From contig NZ_JHYG01000004.1 of the NCBI RefSeq assembly GCF_000687875.1, positions 1 through 64,000 on the forward strand: a stretch of DNA of 64,000 bases, in the 5' to 3' direction. This stretch comes from Acidocella facilis ATCC 35904 (GTDB lineage: Bacteria; Pseudomonadota; Alphaproteobacteria; Acetobacterales; Acetobacteraceae). The translations under genes and the position numbers were made by a program. The notes beneath the pieces are model-generated. The model saw only the letters and a program-made list of their open reading frames with translations, made no database searches and had not been told where the DNA came from. How positions within the stretch are numbered: the stretch's first letter is position 1; each line of letters starts with the position of its first letter. Of the stretch, positions 44,506 to 54,749 are shown piece after piece.

Positions 44506-46770
44506 ATGCTGCGGACAGGCTGCTGGCGTTTGAGCCTGGTCCGCGCCCCTGAGGGGCTCAGCGGCGCGTCGCCCAGCTTTCATCCCGAACTCGCGGGATT
44601 GCTGTCGCGGATCGCCGCTTATGATTCCAAGGCCGACCCGGCGCTGATCGACGAGGCCTACGGCGTCGCCGAACTGGCCCATGCCGACCAGAAGCGCGAT
44701 AATGGCGAGCCCTATGTCACCCACCCGCTGGCGGTGGCGGGCATTCTCGCCAGCTACAAGCTGGACGCCGCCTCCATCATCACCGCCTTGCTGCATGATA
44801 CGGTGGAGGATACCAGCATCACGCTGGCGGAGCTGCAGAAGCGCTTCGGCGCGGAAATCGCCGCCTTGGTGGACGGCGTCACCAAGCTGACAAGGCTGGA
44901 GCTGCAATCGGACCGGACCAAGCAGGCGGAGAATTTCCGCAAGCTGGTGCTGGCGATGAGCAAGGATATCCGGGTTCTCATCGTCAAGCTCGCGGACCGG
45001 CTGCATAATATGCGCACGCTGGGCGCGGTCTCTGCCGCACACCGGCGGGTGCGCATCGCCCGCGAGACGATGGATATCTACGCCCCCCTGGCCGAGCGCA
45101 TCGGCATGGAGGCGGTGAAGACCGAGCTGCAGAACCGCTCTTTCGCCGAGATCGAGCCCGAAGCCTACGACACCATCCAGACCCGCCTGAATTATCTGCG
45201 CGGGCAGGGGGCGGATGTCATCGAGGAGGTGCGCCAGGAGCTGACCCGCGTCTGCAAGGAGGCCGGGGTGAGCGTGGTCGAGCTCTCCGGGCGTGAGAAA
45301 TCGCCTTTCTCCATCTGGCAGAAAATGAAGCGGCAGAATGTCAGCTTCGAGCAGCTCTCGGACATCATGGCGTTTCGCATCATCGTGCCCTCGCGCGCGG
45401 AATGCTATGTGGCGCTGGGCGCCATCCACGCCGCCTACCCGGTGATCGCCGGGCGCTTCAAGGATTACATCTCCACGCCCAAGAGCAATGGCTACCAGTC
45501 GCTGCATACCGGGGTGACGCTACGCCAGCCGCGTAACCAGAAAATCGAAATCCAGATCCGCACCCCGGACATGCAGGCGGTGGCGGAAGCCGGTGTCGCC
45601 GCGCACTGGCTCTATAAACAGAGCGACGCCTCGGCCGCCGACGTCAAGCAGTTCGGCTGGGTCAAGGACCTGCTGGAAATTCTCGAAAACTCCGCCGCAC
45701 CGGATGAGTTTCTCGAAAACACCAAGCTTGAGCTCTATCAGGACCAGGTGTTCTGCTTCACGCCGAAGGGCCAGCTGATCCAGCTGCCGCGCGGCGCCAC
45801 CTCGGTCGATTTCGCCTACGCGGTGCACAGCCAGATCGGCGATAGCTGTGTCGGCGCGCGCATCAATGGCAAGCTGATGCCGCTGCGCTATGAGCTGCAG
45901 AATGGCGATCAGGTGGAAATCCTCACCGCGCGCGGCGGCACGCCGAGCCCGGCCTGGGAGCGCTTCGTCACCACCGGCAAGGCGCGCGCGCGCATCCGCC
46001 GCTTCCTCGCCCAGCAGATGCGCGACCAGCATCGGGATTCCGGCAAGTCGCTGCTGATGAAGGCCTTCCGCCAGGACGGTGTCGACGGCTCCGAAAAAGT
46101 GCTGGAGCCGGTTGCCAAAACGCTGAAGCAGGCGAGTGTGGACGATCTCTACGTCGCGGTGGCGACGGGGCTGATCGGGCCGAAGGATGTGGTGCACGCC
46201 GCCTATCCGGAGCTGAAGGAAGTGCGCGCTCCGCGCATGATGCCGGCCTTCATGGGCGGCGCGCTTTCCGCCCGTTCGCCGCGCACCACCACGCGCGGCG
46301 ATGCCGGCAGCCCGATCACCGGCCTCGTCGCCGGGATGGATGTGCATTATGCCGGCTGCTGCCATCCGCTGCCGGGCGACAAGATCGTCGGAATCGTCAC
46401 CACCGGCAAGCCGATCACCATCCATGCCAAGGATTGCGCCCAGCTCGAACAATTCAACGCCACGCCCGAGCGCTTCATCGATGTCGACTGGAACGAGGAG
46501 GCGCTGAGCCGGATGGAGGCGCGGGCGCGCAATTTCACCGGCCGGGTGAGTGTGATCGCCAGCAACAGCACCGGCGCCCTGGCCTCGCTCACCAATGCGG
46601 TGGCGAAGCAGGAGGGGGCCATCTCCAATCTGAAAATCGTGCATCGCCAGCAGGATTTCTTCGAGGCGCTGGTGGATATCGAGGTGCGCGACACCCGCCA
46701 TCTCAACCAGGTGGTGGCGGGGCTGCGGGCGGCCGCCGGCATCGCCCAGGTGGAGCGGGCGCGTAACTGA
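44506..46770 (+). CDS. rsh: Bifunctional (p)ppGpp synthetase/hydrolase (Rsh)
   Basis: This 754-residue protein makes and degrades (p)ppGpp, controlling the stringent response. The hydrolase HD domain is intact: [19 protein letters not shown] and [11 protein letters not shown] with the metal-binding HD, plus [14 protein letters not shown]. The synthetase has IYRDYI-like sequence replaced by [20 protein letters not shown], which is the active-site motif. TGS (about 405-465) and ACT (about 670-750) domains follow. The start is ATG at 44506. It overlaps acpS by one base. Confidence 0.96.
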   Translation: MLRTGCWRLSLVRAPEGLSGASPSFHPELAGLLSRIAAYDSKADPALIDEAYGVAELAHADQKRDNGEPYVTHPLAVAGILASYKLDAASIITALLHDTVEDTSITLAELQKRFGAEIAALVDGVTKLTRLELQSDRTKQAENFRKLVLAMSKDIRVLIVKLADRLHNMRTLGAVSAAHRRVRIARETMDIYAPLAERIGMEAVKTELQNRSFAEIEPEAYDTIQTRLNYLRGQGADVIEEVRQELTRVCKEAGVSVVELSGREKSPFSIWQKMKRQNVSFEQLSDIMAFRIIVPSRAECYVALGAIHAAYPVIAGRFKDYISTPKSNGYQSLHTGVTLRQPRNQKIEIQIRTPDMQAVAEAGVAAHWLYKQSDASAADVKQFGWVKDLLEILENSAAPDEFLENTKLELYQDQVFCFTPKGQLIQLPRGATSVDFAYAVHSQIGDSCVGARINGKLMPLRYELQNGDQVEILTARGGTPSPAWERFVTTGKARARIRRFLAQQMRDQHRDSGKSLLMKAFRQDGVDGSEKVLEPVAKTLKQASVDDLYVAVATGLIGPKDVVHAAYPELKEVRAPRMMPAFMGGALSARSPRTTTRGDAGSPITGLVAGMDVHYAGCCHPLPGDKIVGIVTTGKPITIHAKDCAQLEQFNATPERFIDVDWNEEALSRMEARARNFTGRVSVIASNSTGALASLTNAVAKQEGAISNLKIVHRQQDFFEALVDIEVRDTRHLNQVVAGLRAAAGIAQVERARN

Positions 46771-47174
46771 TGATCATCGGTCTGGGCTCGGATATCTGCG
46801 ATATCCGCCGCATCGAGCAGGTGCTGGAAAAGCATGGCGAGCGCTTCACGCAACGGGTGTTCTCTGAGCTGGAGCGTAAGCGCAGCGAACGCCGGGCGCA
46901 TTTCCGCGCCCCCAGCTACGCCAAGCGCTTCGCCGCCAAGGAGGCCTGCGCCAAGGCGCTCGGCACCGGATTTTCGCGCGGCGTGTTCATGTCGGATCTG
47001 CGGGTGGTCAATCTGCCCTCCGGCCAGCCGACGATGGAACTGCATGGCGACGCGTTGGCGCGGCTGCGGGCGCTGACCCCGCCGGGGATGAAGCCCAGCA
47101 TCTTCGTGTCGCTGACGGATGAATATCCTTATGCCTACGCGCAGGTGATTATTTCGGCGGTGCCGGAGGGGTAA
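46770..47174 (+). CDS. acpS: Holo-[acyl-carrier-protein] synthase
   Basis: This 134-residue enzyme transfers phosphopantetheine from CoA to acyl carrier protein. The motifs are [28 protein letters not shown] with the metal-binding glutamate, and [14 protein letters not shown]. The start ATG shares its first base with the rsh stop codon (TGATG). It ends just before a copy of the AAAAGTTTTT repeat. Confidence 0.95.
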   Translation: MIIGLGSDICDIRRIEQVLEKHGERFTQRVFSELERKRSERRAHFRAPSYAKRFAAKEACAKALGTGFSRGVFMSDLRVVNLPSGQPTMELHGDALARLRALTPPGMKPSIFVSLTDEYPYAYAQVIISAVPEG

Positions 47175-47188
47175 AGCGCCCTACTTAC

Positions 47189-47271
47189 GTTCGGGGTGTT
47201 GGCGGCGTGGTTGCCATCGCCCCAAACATTTTCGCAGCTTTTTGAAAAAAGCTGCACCAAAAACTTTTGGT
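47189..47271. repeat. AAAAGTTTTTGGGG-type palindromic element, copy 2 (partial)
   Basis: This copy has only the right half of the family: a G/T-rich lead, the inner hairpin GCAGCTTTTTGAAAAAAGCTGC, and the right arm CACCAAAAACTTTTGG. It closely matches the right half of copy 1 at 22580-22670. It sits between acpS and the next gene, both on the plus strand. Confidence 0.75.
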
Positions 47272-47289
47272 TTTTTGAGGGAGAGGCGC

Positions 47290-47901
47290 GTGAAGCATTT
47301 TTATGAACCGAAGGCCGGCCATGGGCTGGCGCATGATCCGTTCAATGCCATCATCGGGCCGCGCCCCATCGGCTGGGTCTCCACCAAAGGTGCGGATGGC
47401 AGCGTCAATCTCGCACCCTACAGCTTCTTCAACGCCTTCTGCTACACCCCGCCGATCATCGGCTTCTCCAGCACCACCCGCAAGGACAGCCTGCGCAATA
47501 TCGAGGAAACCGGTGAGTTCGTCTGGAACCTCGCCAACCGCGCCCTGGCCGAGCAGATGAATGAAAGCTGCGCCGCTGTGCCCTACGGCACCGATGAGTT
47601 CACCCTGGCGAAGCTGGAAAAAGCCCCGGCGAGACTGGTGGCGCCGCCAATGGTCGCTGCCGCCATGGTGAATTTCGAGTGCAAACTCTCCGAGATCGTC
47701 ACGCTGAAAAGTGCCGCCGGCGTGCCCAGCGGTGCCTATCTGGTGCTGGGCGAGGTCGTCGCCGTGCATATCGACCAGAGCCTGCTGAAAGATGGCGTGT
47801 TCGACACTTTCAATGCCGGCATCATCCTGCGCGCCGGCGGCCCTTCCGCCTACGCGGAAATCCGCCCCGAAAGCCGCTTCGACATGAAGCGCCCGGCCTG
47901 A
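47290..47901 (+). CDS. Flavin reductase-like / FMN-binding domain protein
   Basis: This 203-residue protein of the flavin reductase family has a split-barrel fold that binds FMN. The signature stretches are FNAIIGPRPIGWVSTKGADG, NLAPYSFFNAFCYTPPIIGF and GEFVWNLANRALAEQMNES. Members either reduce flavin for partner oxygenases or bind flavin for their own chemistry; the partner is not visible. The start is GTG at 47290, because the upstream in-frame codons lie inside the repeat. It follows the repeat element closely. Confidence 0.88.
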   Translation: MKHFYEPKAGHGLAHDPFNAIIGPRPIGWVSTKGADGSVNLAPYSFFNAFCYTPPIIGFSSTTRKDSLRNIEETGEFVWNLANRALAEQMNESCAAVPYGTDEFTLAKLEKAPARLVAPPMVAAAMVNFECKLSEIVTLKSAAGVPSGAYLVLGEVVAVHIDQSLLKDGVFDTFNAGIILRAGGPSAYAEIRPESRFDMKRPA

Positions 47902-47904
47902 ATG

Positions 47905-47930
47905 AGGGGGGCTTTTTCCAAAAAGCCCCT
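47905..47930. terminator. Hairpin between the flavin reductase gene and the DUF952 gene
   Basis: GGGGGCTTTTTCC and AAAAAGCCCC form a stem with short loop between two convergent genes. The sequence resembles the inner hairpin of the AAAAGTTTTT family without its outer arms. Confidence 0.6.
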
Positions 47931-47935
47931 ACGCT

Positions 47936-48271
47936 TCAAGGCAACAAAGCCCGCCCTTGCGCATCCCGGCTCAGCGCCGTGGAAGCGCTGACATGGCGCA
48001 TCTCCAGCCGGCCATAGAAATGCGGAAACAGCGCGCCGCCGCGTGAAACCTCCCAGCGCAGCGCTTCGCCCAGCCGCGCCAGCGGCACGGCGGCGATCAC
48101 CAGCCCCTCCTGCCCGGCAAAATGCTTGGCCAGCGTCTCATCCAGCTGCGCCGCCGTGGAGAGATGGATATAGCCATCCGCCACATCCACCGGCGCGCCC
48201 TCGAAGCGGCCCGCCTGCAAGGCCGCGAATTGCGGCGCGGTCAAAATCTTATAGGCTGTCTCGTCTGTCAT
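47936..48271 (-). CDS. DUF952 family protein
   Basis: This 111-residue protein of the DUF952 family has the pattern AYKILTAPQFAALQAGRFEG, DGYIHLSTAAQLDETLAKHF and FPHFYGRLEMRHV. The family has no proven biochemical role; some members are annotated as glutathione S-transferase-like. The start ATG overlaps the stop of the upstream gene (ATGA). It is second in a two-gene unit and convergent with the flavin reductase gene. Confidence 0.9.
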   Translation of the reverse strand: MTDETAYKILTAPQFAALQAGRFEGAPVDVADGYIHLSTAAQLDETLAKHFAGQEGLVIAAVPLARLGEALRWEVSRGGALFPHFYGRLEMRHVSASTALSRDAQGRALLP

Positions 48272-49299
48272 TTGGATTGCGCCGCCGGTTCATCGAGGCG
48301 ATGGATATTCAGGCAGGTCAGCGTCTGAGTCAAAACCGTGTAGCCGATCTGCCCGAACGTCACCGGCGCGATCGCCGGCAGATAGCGGCGCATTTCGGCG
48401 GTCAGATGCCGCACGCTGCCGATACATAAGGCGGACAGCACGGCGCCGCCTAGATCGAGATCGCGCGCGGCGCGGGCAAAGGCGGCCTCATAGGCCGGCA
48501 GGGGCTCGGCGAAGCGGTACATCAGGCCGGGATCGAGCGGGCAGAGAAACTCGACCGCCTCCTGCGCCGCGCCGGGGTTGAGAATGGTGTTATTGACGAG
48601 GGCGCCATCCCGGTCGGCGATCAGCGGCAACCCCGGATCGGCCACGGCCTGGTCGAGAAACGCGCGCAGCCGCATCGTCTCGCCGCCGATCCGGCACAGC
48701 CCGGCGCTGGCATAGCCGCGATCCGGAAACACGATGCCCGGGCCGGCGCCGACGCCGAACGGGTTGATCACGCTCAGCTCCGGATAAAGCTCGTTCGGCA
48801 AGGTGACATAGAGCAGCGCCGCGCGGTCATCATGCGGGGTGCCATTGCCGCAGAAGATCTTCGGCGTGCTTTGCCCCAGCGCCTCCAATGCCACGCCGCT
48901 CACCCAGCCGGTCAGCGGCGCGTTATACAAGCCGTCCCAATCCAGCATGTCGGTGGCGACGCGCTCCAGCAGGGCGCTGCGCCCGGGCAGCAGCAGCACC
49001 GCGAAGCCATGCGGCGGATAGAAGGTGCTGAGATGCGGCAGCTCCGTCTCGTCGAATGCGAACAAGGCGGCATGCCGGGCGATGCCGGTGAGATCGGTAT
49101 AAATCAGCCGCCCCTGCGCGGGCCCCACCCCGTCCGGCAGCAGGAACCAGGCGGTGGTCCCGCCGATCCATCGCCCCGCCGGCAGCTGGGACAGGGTTGC
49201 CTCCTCCCCGGCGACGATCAAGACATGCCCCGCCTCGATCAGCCGCGACACGTCCTTTGGGGTGGCCACGGCGCGGCTGCCAGCTAAACTATCGATCAT
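48268..49299 (-). CDS. Conserved hypothetical protein (weak FIST-like resemblance)
   Basis: This 343-residue soluble protein has no clear family that I can name. The segment IVAGEEATLSQLPAGRWIGG, followed by TTAWFLLPDGVG, and a second half with RIGGETMRLRAFLDQAVADP give a faint resemblance to FIST-type sensor proteins, which bind small ligands. No transmembrane helix or signal peptide is seen. The start is at ATG 49299 (MIDSLAGSRAVATPKDV); the longer frame includes an AT-rich leader. It is coupled to the DUF952 gene and divergent from the aminotransferase gene across 260 bp of leader with no further gene. Confidence 0.7.
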   Translation of the reverse strand: MIDSLAGSRAVATPKDVSRLIEAGHVLIVAGEEATLSQLPAGRWIGGTTAWFLLPDGVGPAQGRLIYTDLTGIARHAALFAFDETELPHLSTFYPPHGFAVLLLPGRSALLERVATDMLDWDGLYNAPLTGWVSGVALEALGQSTPKIFCGNGTPHDDRAALLYVTLPNELYPELSVINPFGVGAGPGIVFPDRGYASAGLCRIGGETMRLRAFLDQAVADPGLPLIADRDGALVNNTILNPGAAQEAVEFLCPLDPGLMYRFAEPLPAYEAAFARAARDLDLGGAVLSALCIGSVRHLTAEMRRYLPAIAPVTFGQIGYTVLTQTLTCLNIHRLDEPAAQSK

Positions 49300-49558
49300 T
49301 GCCACGCGTCTGTCGCAGAAATAAGATTTTCCAAATAGATATAGCCTCGTTTCTGGCTTTCTAAGTCTGCGTGCAACGTAAAAAAAGTAACAAAACCGTG
49401 CGTTGTTAATCTGTACCACAGCAACAAAGCCGACAACTTACAAATGCATGGCCGCCGCGTCTTTTTCTCATGCCTGGCGGTCCCCGGGGCGGAAGAAAAC
49501 GCTTTGCAAGACTGTTTAAAATTGTAAACTGACCGCAAATCTACCGGAGTGATTGGCA

Positions 49559-50881
49559 ATGAGCGCCGCGACCCGCCCAAGCAACGTCCCCCTTATCCAT
49601 CACTGGATGCCCTTCACCGCGAACCGGCAGTTCCAGGAGCAGCCGCGCCTCATCGCCCGGGCCGAGGGTGTTTATTATTATAATACGCGTGGGGAAAAAC
49701 TGCTGGATGGCTCCTCGGGCCTCTATTGCATCCCGCTCGGCCATGGGCGGCGCGAGATTCGCGAGGCGGTGGCCAAGCAGATGGAGGAGCTGGATTACGC
49801 GCCGCCCTTCCAATATGGCGTGCCGACCGCCTTCCGCCTCGCCACCGAGGTGGCGCAACTGCTCCCCGATGGCATCAACCGCGTCTTTTTCGCCGGCTCC
49901 GGCTCCGAGGCCGCGGATACCGCGCTGAAAATGGCGCTGGCCTATCACCGTGCGCGGGGCGAGGCGCAGCGTGTGCGCTTCATCGGCCGCGAGCGCGGCT
50001 ATCATGGCGTGAATCTGGGCGGCATGTCGGTCGGCGGCATGGTCGCCAACCGCAAGGCCTTCGGCACTGGCCTGCCGGGCGTTTCGCATCTGCGCCACAC
50101 CCGCATCCAGGAAAACATGTTCGAGATGGGCGAGGGCACGCATGGCGCCGACCTCGCCGACGATCTGGAGCGGTTCGTCAATCTGCACGGGGCGGATACC
50201 ATCGCCGCCTGCATCGTCGAGCCGATTGCCGGCTCCACCGGCATTCTGGTGCCGCCGAAGGGCTATCTGAAGCGCCTGCGCGAGCTGTGCACCAAGCATG
50301 GCATCCTGCTGATCTTCGATGAGGTGATCACCGGTTTCGGGCGCACCGGCGAGGCTTTTGCCTCGCAGACCTTCGGCGTCACCCCGGACATCATCACCAT
50401 GGCCAAGGCGCTGACCAACGGCTCCATCCCGATGGCGGCGGTGGCGGTGAAGGATGAGGTGCAGCAGGCGATCTTCGATTCGTCGCCGGAAAACAGCATC
50501 GAGCTGTTCCACGGCTATACCTATTCCGCCCATCCCGCCGCCTGCGCCGCCGGCCTGGCGACGCTGAAGATCTATCGCGAGGAAGGCACGTTCGACCGGG
50601 TGAAATCCCTGGCCCCGGCCTTCCTGGAGCAGATCGGCAGCTTCAAGGGCATGGATGGGGTGGTGGATACGCGCGGCTACGGGCTGCTCGGCGCGGTCGA
50701 GCTGGCGCCGCAGGGCAAGCCGGGCGAGCGCGGCTTCAAGATCCTCTGCAAGGCCTTCGAGCAGGGGCTGGTGCTGCGCTCCGCCGGTGACAGCCTGGTG
50801 CTGGCGCCGCCTTTTGCCGCCACGGCCGAGCAGATCAATGAGATGACCGACATCATGCGCAAGCTGGTGAAGGAAAACTGA
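49559..50881 (+). CDS. Class III omega-amino acid aminotransferase
   Basis: This 440-residue PLP enzyme of the class III group is probably an omega-amino acid:pyruvate or GABA aminotransferase. The signatures are HHWMPFTANRQF, FFAGSGSEAADTALKMALAY, the aspartate in LIFDEVITGFGRTGEAF and the PLP lysine in TMAKALTNGSIPM. It lies 260 bp upstream of a succinate-semialdehyde dehydrogenase gene on the same strand, so a joint GABA or beta-alanine degradation role is likely, but the amino donor is not certain. The start is ATG at 49559. Confidence 0.88.
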   Translation: MSAATRPSNVPLIHHWMPFTANRQFQEQPRLIARAEGVYYYNTRGEKLLDGSSGLYCIPLGHGRREIREAVAKQMEELDYAPPFQYGVPTAFRLATEVAQLLPDGINRVFFAGSGSEAADTALKMALAYHRARGEAQRVRFIGRERGYHGVNLGGMSVGGMVANRKAFGTGLPGVSHLRHTRIQENMFEMGEGTHGADLADDLERFVNLHGADTIAACIVEPIAGSTGILVPPKGYLKRLRELCTKHGILLIFDEVITGFGRTGEAFASQTFGVTPDIITMAKALTNGSIPMAAVAVKDEVQQAIFDSSPENSIELFHGYTYSAHPAACAAGLATLKIYREEGTFDRVKSLAPAFLEQIGSFKGMDGVVDTRGYGLLGAVELAPQGKPGERGFKILCKAFEQGLVLRSAGDSLVLAPPFAATAEQINEMTDIMRKLVKEN

Positions 50882-50914
50882 GAGGCGGAATGAAGATAAT
50901 GCCCTGAAAAACTG

Positions 50915-51011
50915 GCAAAAGTTTTTGGGGGTGTGGGGAGTTTTTTCAAAAACTCCCCACGTCTTTCCGCCCCTTTTTTGAAAAAAAGGTGCGGCCCCAA
51001 AAAACTTTTGA
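50915..51011. repeat. AAAAGTTTTTGGGG-type palindromic element, copy 3
   Basis: The outer arms GCAAAAGTTTTTGGGG and CCCCAAAAAACTTTTG flank two inner hairpins, GGGGAGTTTTTTCAAAAACTCCCC and CCTTTTTTGAAAAAAAGG. It lies between two plus-strand genes that probably act in the same pathway, so it may attenuate but not abolish read-through. Confidence 0.8.
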
Positions 51012-51140
51012 TTATTTTCAGCAGATCTTTGAACCAGGAAAACCGCGCCGGGAGGCAGGTTTTCAAAATCCAGCGATGACATCCAAGCCCCGGGCCGCCA
51101 TATGCGGTCCGGGTTTGTTTACAACTCCGGAGGAGCAAGA

Positions 51141-52574
51141 ATGTATCAGGACGTATTGCTGCATATTGGCGGCAAATGGCGCGCGGCGGAGGGCAACAAG
51201 ACCCTCGAGATTCTGAACCCGGCGACCGAAGAGGTGATCGGCAAGCTGGCCCATGCCAGCAAGGCGGATCTGGACGAGGCGCTGGACTGGGCGGCCAAGG
51301 GCTTTGCCGTGTGGCGCAAGATGTCGGCGTTCGAGCGCGGCAAAATTCTGCGCAAGACGGCGGATATTCTGCGCGAGCGCACGCCTGAAATCGCCAAGCT
51401 GATGACCCAGGAGCAGGGCAAGCCGCTGGCGGAAGCCAAGACCGAGCTGACGGTTTCGGCGGATGTGATCGATTGGTTCGCCGAGGAAGGCCGCCGCGCC
51501 TATGGCCGTGTCATTCCCGCCCGCACCCCGGGCGTGTACCAGCTTTCCGTGCGTGAGCCGGTGGGCGTGGTTGCCGGCTTCACCCCGTGGAATTTCCCGG
51601 TCAGCCAGGCGGTGCGCAAAATTTCCGCGGCGCTGGCGGCGGGCTGCGCCTTCATCTTGAAAGGCCCGGAGGAAACCCCGGCCAGCTGTGCCGAGCTGGT
51701 GCGCGCCTATGTGGATGCCGGCGTGCCGACCGGCGTGGTGCAGATCGTCTTTGGCGTGCCGGCGGAGATCTCCGAACATCTGATCCCGCACCCGACCGTG
51801 AGGAAAATCTCCTTCACCGGCTCCACCCCGGTTGGCAAGCATCTGGCGGCTCTGGCCGGCAAGCATATGAAGCGCGTGACCATGGAGCTGGGCGGCCATG
51901 CCCCGGCGATCGTGTTCGACGATGCAGATCTCGACCAGGCCGCCACGGTGCTGGCCGCCGCCAAGTTCCGCAATGCCGGCCAGGTCTGCGTGGCGCCGAC
52001 CCGCTTCCTGATCCAGCAGGGTGCCTATGAGCCGTTCCTGGAGAAGTTCATCGGCAAGGTGCAGGCGATCAAGCTCGGCAACGGCCTGGATGAAGGCACC
52101 ACGATGGGCCCGCTCGCCAATGACCGCCGTGTGAGCGCGATGGAGAGCATCATCGCCGACGCCGTCTCCAAGGGCGCGAAGGTGCGCACTGGCGGCAAGC
52201 GCGCCGGCAACAAGGGCTATTTCTTCGAGCCGACGGTGCTGACCGATGTCACGCTGGAGGCCAAGGTGATGAATGAGGAGCCGTTCGGCCCGCTGGCGGC
52301 GTTCATGCCCTTCGCCACTTATGACGAGGTGGTGGCCGAGGCGAACCGTCTGGACTATGGCCTGGCCTCCTATGCCTTCACCCGCAATACCCGTCAGGCG
52401 GCGGCTTTGGGCGCGGATATCGAAGCCGGCATGGTGACGATCAACCATAACGGTCTGGCCATGCCGGAAACCCCGTTCGGTGGCGTGAAGGATTCTGGCT
52501 ATGGCTCCGAAGGCGGCGCCGAGGGGCTGGAGCCTTATCTGGTCACCAAATTCGTGACCCAGGCCGGCGCCTAA
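51141..52574 (+). CDS. gabD: Succinate-semialdehyde dehydrogenase (NAD(P)+)
   Basis: This 477-residue aldehyde dehydrogenase oxidises succinate semialdehyde or a related aldehyde to the acid. It has the NAD-binding motif FTPWNFPVSQAVRKISAALA, the general base glutamate in VTMELGGHAPAIVFDDAD, and the catalytic cysteine in NAGQVCVAPTRFL. The start is ATG at 51141 after GGAGGAGC. It pairs with the upstream aminotransferase gene, the usual GabT-GabD arrangement. Substrate assignment rests on this context and on overall resemblance. Confidence 0.9.
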   Translation: MYQDVLLHIGGKWRAAEGNKTLEILNPATEEVIGKLAHASKADLDEALDWAAKGFAVWRKMSAFERGKILRKTADILRERTPEIAKLMTQEQGKPLAEAKTELTVSADVIDWFAEEGRRAYGRVIPARTPGVYQLSVREPVGVVAGFTPWNFPVSQAVRKISAALAAGCAFILKGPEETPASCAELVRAYVDAGVPTGVVQIVFGVPAEISEHLIPHPTVRKISFTGSTPVGKHLAALAGKHMKRVTMELGGHAPAIVFDDADLDQAATVLAAAKFRNAGQVCVAPTRFLIQQGAYEPFLEKFIGKVQAIKLGNGLDEGTTMGPLANDRRVSAMESIIADAVSKGAKVRTGGKRAGNKGYFFEPTVLTDVTLEAKVMNEEPFGPLAAFMPFATYDEVVAEANRLDYGLASYAFTRNTRQAAALGADIEAGMVTINHNGLAMPETPFGGVKDSGYGSEGGAEGLEPYLVTKFVTQAGA

Positions 52575-52592
52575 GGCGTCAGCCTAAAGTTA

Positions 52593-52690
52593 TAAAAGTT
52601 TTTGGGGGTTTGGGGTGTTTTTTCAAAAACACCCCAAGAAAGAAGTGGGGGCTTTTTTCAAAAAGCCCCCACGCCCCCAAAAACTTTTAT
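52593..52690. repeat. AAAAGTTTTTGGGG-type palindromic element, copy 4
   Basis: The outer arms ATAAAAGTTTTTGGGGG and CCCCCAAAAACTTTTAT flank two inner hairpins: GGGGTGTTTTTTCAAAAACACCCC and GGGGGCTTTTTTCAAAAAGCCCCC. It fills the gap between the convergent genes gabD and cmk and touches the last codons of cmk. Confidence 0.85.
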
Positions 52691-53319
52691 TTTTTGATCC
52701 CGGTTTTCTGCTGCACGACGCGCAAGGCCGCCGCGAACGCCTCGTCGGCGTTCAGCTCCGTCGTGTCGATATGCACGGCATCCTCCGCCGGCAGCAGCGG
52801 TGCCGTCGCCCGGCTGCTATCCGCCGCATCCCGCGCCGCCACATCCGCGATCACCTGCGCCAGCGCCACGCTCTCGCCCTTGGCCAGAAACTCAGCATGC
52901 CGGCGCTTCGCTCGCGCCTCGACGCTGGCGGTGATATAGAGCTTCACATCCGCCTGCGGGAAAATCACCGTGCCGATATCGCGCCCATCCAGCACCGCGC
53001 CCCTGGTGTTGCCGTAGGCGCGCTGATAGGCCAGCAGCGCCTCGCGCACCGCCGGAATGCCCGCCACCTGACTGGCCGCCTTTGACGTGGCGGCATCGCG
53101 CAGATCGCCCCGCGCGGTGTCGGCCTCGCTCAGCTCCCAGGCGGCGGCGATGGCGTCCAGCTCGTTGGTCGGGTCGCCCCCGCTCTCCAGCACCCGCTTG
53201 GCGGTGGCGCGGTAGAGCAGGCCGGTATCCAGATAAGGCAGCTTCAGCGCCGCGGCGAGGCGCTTGGCCAGCGTGCCCTTGCCCGCCGCCGCCGGGCCGT
53301 CGATGGCGATGATGATCAC
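52687..53319 (-). CDS. cmk: Cytidylate kinase
   Basis: This 210-residue enzyme phosphorylates CMP and dCMP. The P-loop is [18 protein letters not shown]; the substrate region has [16 protein letters not shown] and [20 protein letters not shown]; the LID region has [14 protein letters not shown]. The start is GTG at 53319, overlapping the aroA stop codon as GTGA. aroA-cmk(-rpsA) order is common in alphaproteobacteria; rpsA does not follow here, since the palindromic repeat and gabD lie next. Confidence 0.95.
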   Translation of the reverse strand: MIIIAIDGPAAAGKGTLAKRLAAALKLPYLDTGLLYRATAKRVLESGGDPTNELDAIAAAWELSEADTARGDLRDAATSKAASQVAGIPAVREALLAYQRAYGNTRGAVLDGRDIGTVIFPQADVKLYITASVEARAKRRHAEFLAKGESVALAQVIADVAARDAADSSRATAPLLPAEDAVHIDTTELNADEAFAAALRVVQQKTGIKK

Positions 53320-54650
53320 GCGGCCACCATCTCAGCACCCAGGCCGCGCATCAGCTTCAGGAAGGCGGGGAAGGAGGTGTCGATGAAACTCGCATCGTCG
53401 ATCCGCACCGCCTCGCGCGCCGCCTGGCCCATCACCAGGGCGGACATCGCCAGGCGATGGTCCATATGCGTCTCCACCAGCCCGCCGCCAGGGATTTCGC
53501 CGGTGCCGTGCACCAGCAGATCATCCCCCTCGATCTCGACATTCACCCCGTTCACCCGCAGCAGGGCAGCGGTGGCGGCGAGGCGGTCGCTCTCCTTCAC
53601 CCGCAGCTCGGCCAGGCCGCGCAGGCGCGAGGTGCCGTTGGCGGCGGCGCACAGCACCGCCAGCACCGGATATTCGTCGATCATGCTCGGTGCGCGCTCC
53701 GCCGGCACATCCACTGGGCGCAGCGCGGAGAAATGCGCGGTGAGGTCACCCACCGGCTCGCCGCCCTCCAGACGCTGGTTCTCGACCACCAGCTTCGCGC
53801 CCATCTCGCGCAGCGTCAGGAACAGCCCGGTGCGCAGCGGGTTGAGGCCGACATTGGCGATGGTCACCGCACTGCCCGGCACCAGCAAGGCGGCGGCGAC
53901 GGGGAAGGCGGCGGAGGAGGGATCACCCGGCACCGCCACATCGGCGGCGCGCAGCTCCGGCTGGCCCTTCAGCCGGATATGCCGGCCGGCCCCGGCCTGG
54001 GTGACGGTCACGTCCGCGCCGAAATGCCGCAGCATGTTTTCGGAATGGTCGCGGGTCGGCTCCGGCTCCTCCACCTCGGTGAAGCCCGGCGCGTTCAGGC
54101 CGGCCAGCAGCACGGCGGATTTCACCTGGGCGGAAGCCACCGGCAGCCGGTAGGTGAGGGGCATCGGCTCTTTTGCACCGAGAATCGTCAACGGCAGCCG
54201 CCCGCCCTCACGCGCGAAAAACTGCGCCCCGGTCTGCGCCAGCGGCACGGTCACCCGGCTCATCGGCCGGGTGCGCAGCGAGGCATCGCCGGTCATCACC
54301 GCGTAGAGCGGATGGGTGGCGAGGATGCCGGCCAGCAGCCGCGCCGCGGTGCCGGAATTGCCCATATCCAGTACATCCTTCGGCTCCACCAGCCCGCCAA
54401 TGCCGCGCCCGCTGACCAGCCAGTCCGCCCCCTCGCGGGTGATCTCCGCGCCCAAGGCCCGCATCGCGGCGGCGGTGCGCAGCACGTCTTCGCCTTCCAG
54501 AAGCCCGGTGATGCGGGTCTGGCCGACGGCCAGCGCGCCGAACATCAGAGCGCGGTGGCTGATGGATTTATCGCCCGGAACATGCAGGCGGCCATTGAGC
54601 GCGCCCGCCGGGCGGCGGGAGATTTGGGGACGGGGTGATGACTGATCCAT
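53316..54650 (-). CDS. aroA: 3-phosphoshikimate 1-carboxyvinyltransferase (EPSP synthase)
   Basis: This 444-residue enzyme joins PEP to shikimate 3-phosphate in aromatic amino acid synthesis. The motifs are [58 protein letters not shown] and [12 protein letters not shown]. The start is set at MDQSSPRP (54650); a longer version beginning at 54686 is possible. It is coupled to cmk and divergent from the FYDLN zinc-ribbon gene. The short loop after [10 protein letters not shown] is as in class I enzymes, but class cannot be settled by eye. Confidence 0.96.
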   Translation of the reverse strand: MDQSSPRPQISRRPAGALNGRLHVPGDKSISHRALMFGALAVGQTRITGLLEGEDVLRTAAAMRALGAEITREGADWLVSGRGIGGLVEPKDVLDMGNSGTAARLLAGILATHPLYAVMTGDASLRTRPMSRVTVPLAQTGAQFFAREGGRLPLTILGAKEPMPLTYRLPVASAQVKSAVLLAGLNAPGFTEVEEPEPTRDHSENMLRHFGADVTVTQAGAGRHIRLKGQPELRAADVAVPGDPSSAAFPVAAALLVPGSAVTIANVGLNPLRTGLFLTLREMGAKLVVENQRLEGGEPVGDLTAHFSALRPVDVPAERAPSMIDEYPVLAVLCAAANGTSRLRGLAELRVKESDRLAATAALLRVNGVNVEIEGDDLLVHGTGEIPGGGLVETHMDHRLAMSALVMGQAAREAVRIDDASFIDTSFPAFLKLMRGLGAEMVAA

Positions 54651-54749
54651 GCGCGCGCGCTTAGCACGGCTGATGGTGTTTGACATAGAAGCGATGGCAT
54701 GGCATCGCCCCGCCCCTGATTGATACGGCCCCTTCATCCGAGGTTTGAC

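Noticed and set aside
50677-51138. Minus-strand 153-codon frame across the palindrome between the aminotransferase and gabD
   Set aside because: Lies antisense to aminotransferase sequence and across the repeat; no start signal.
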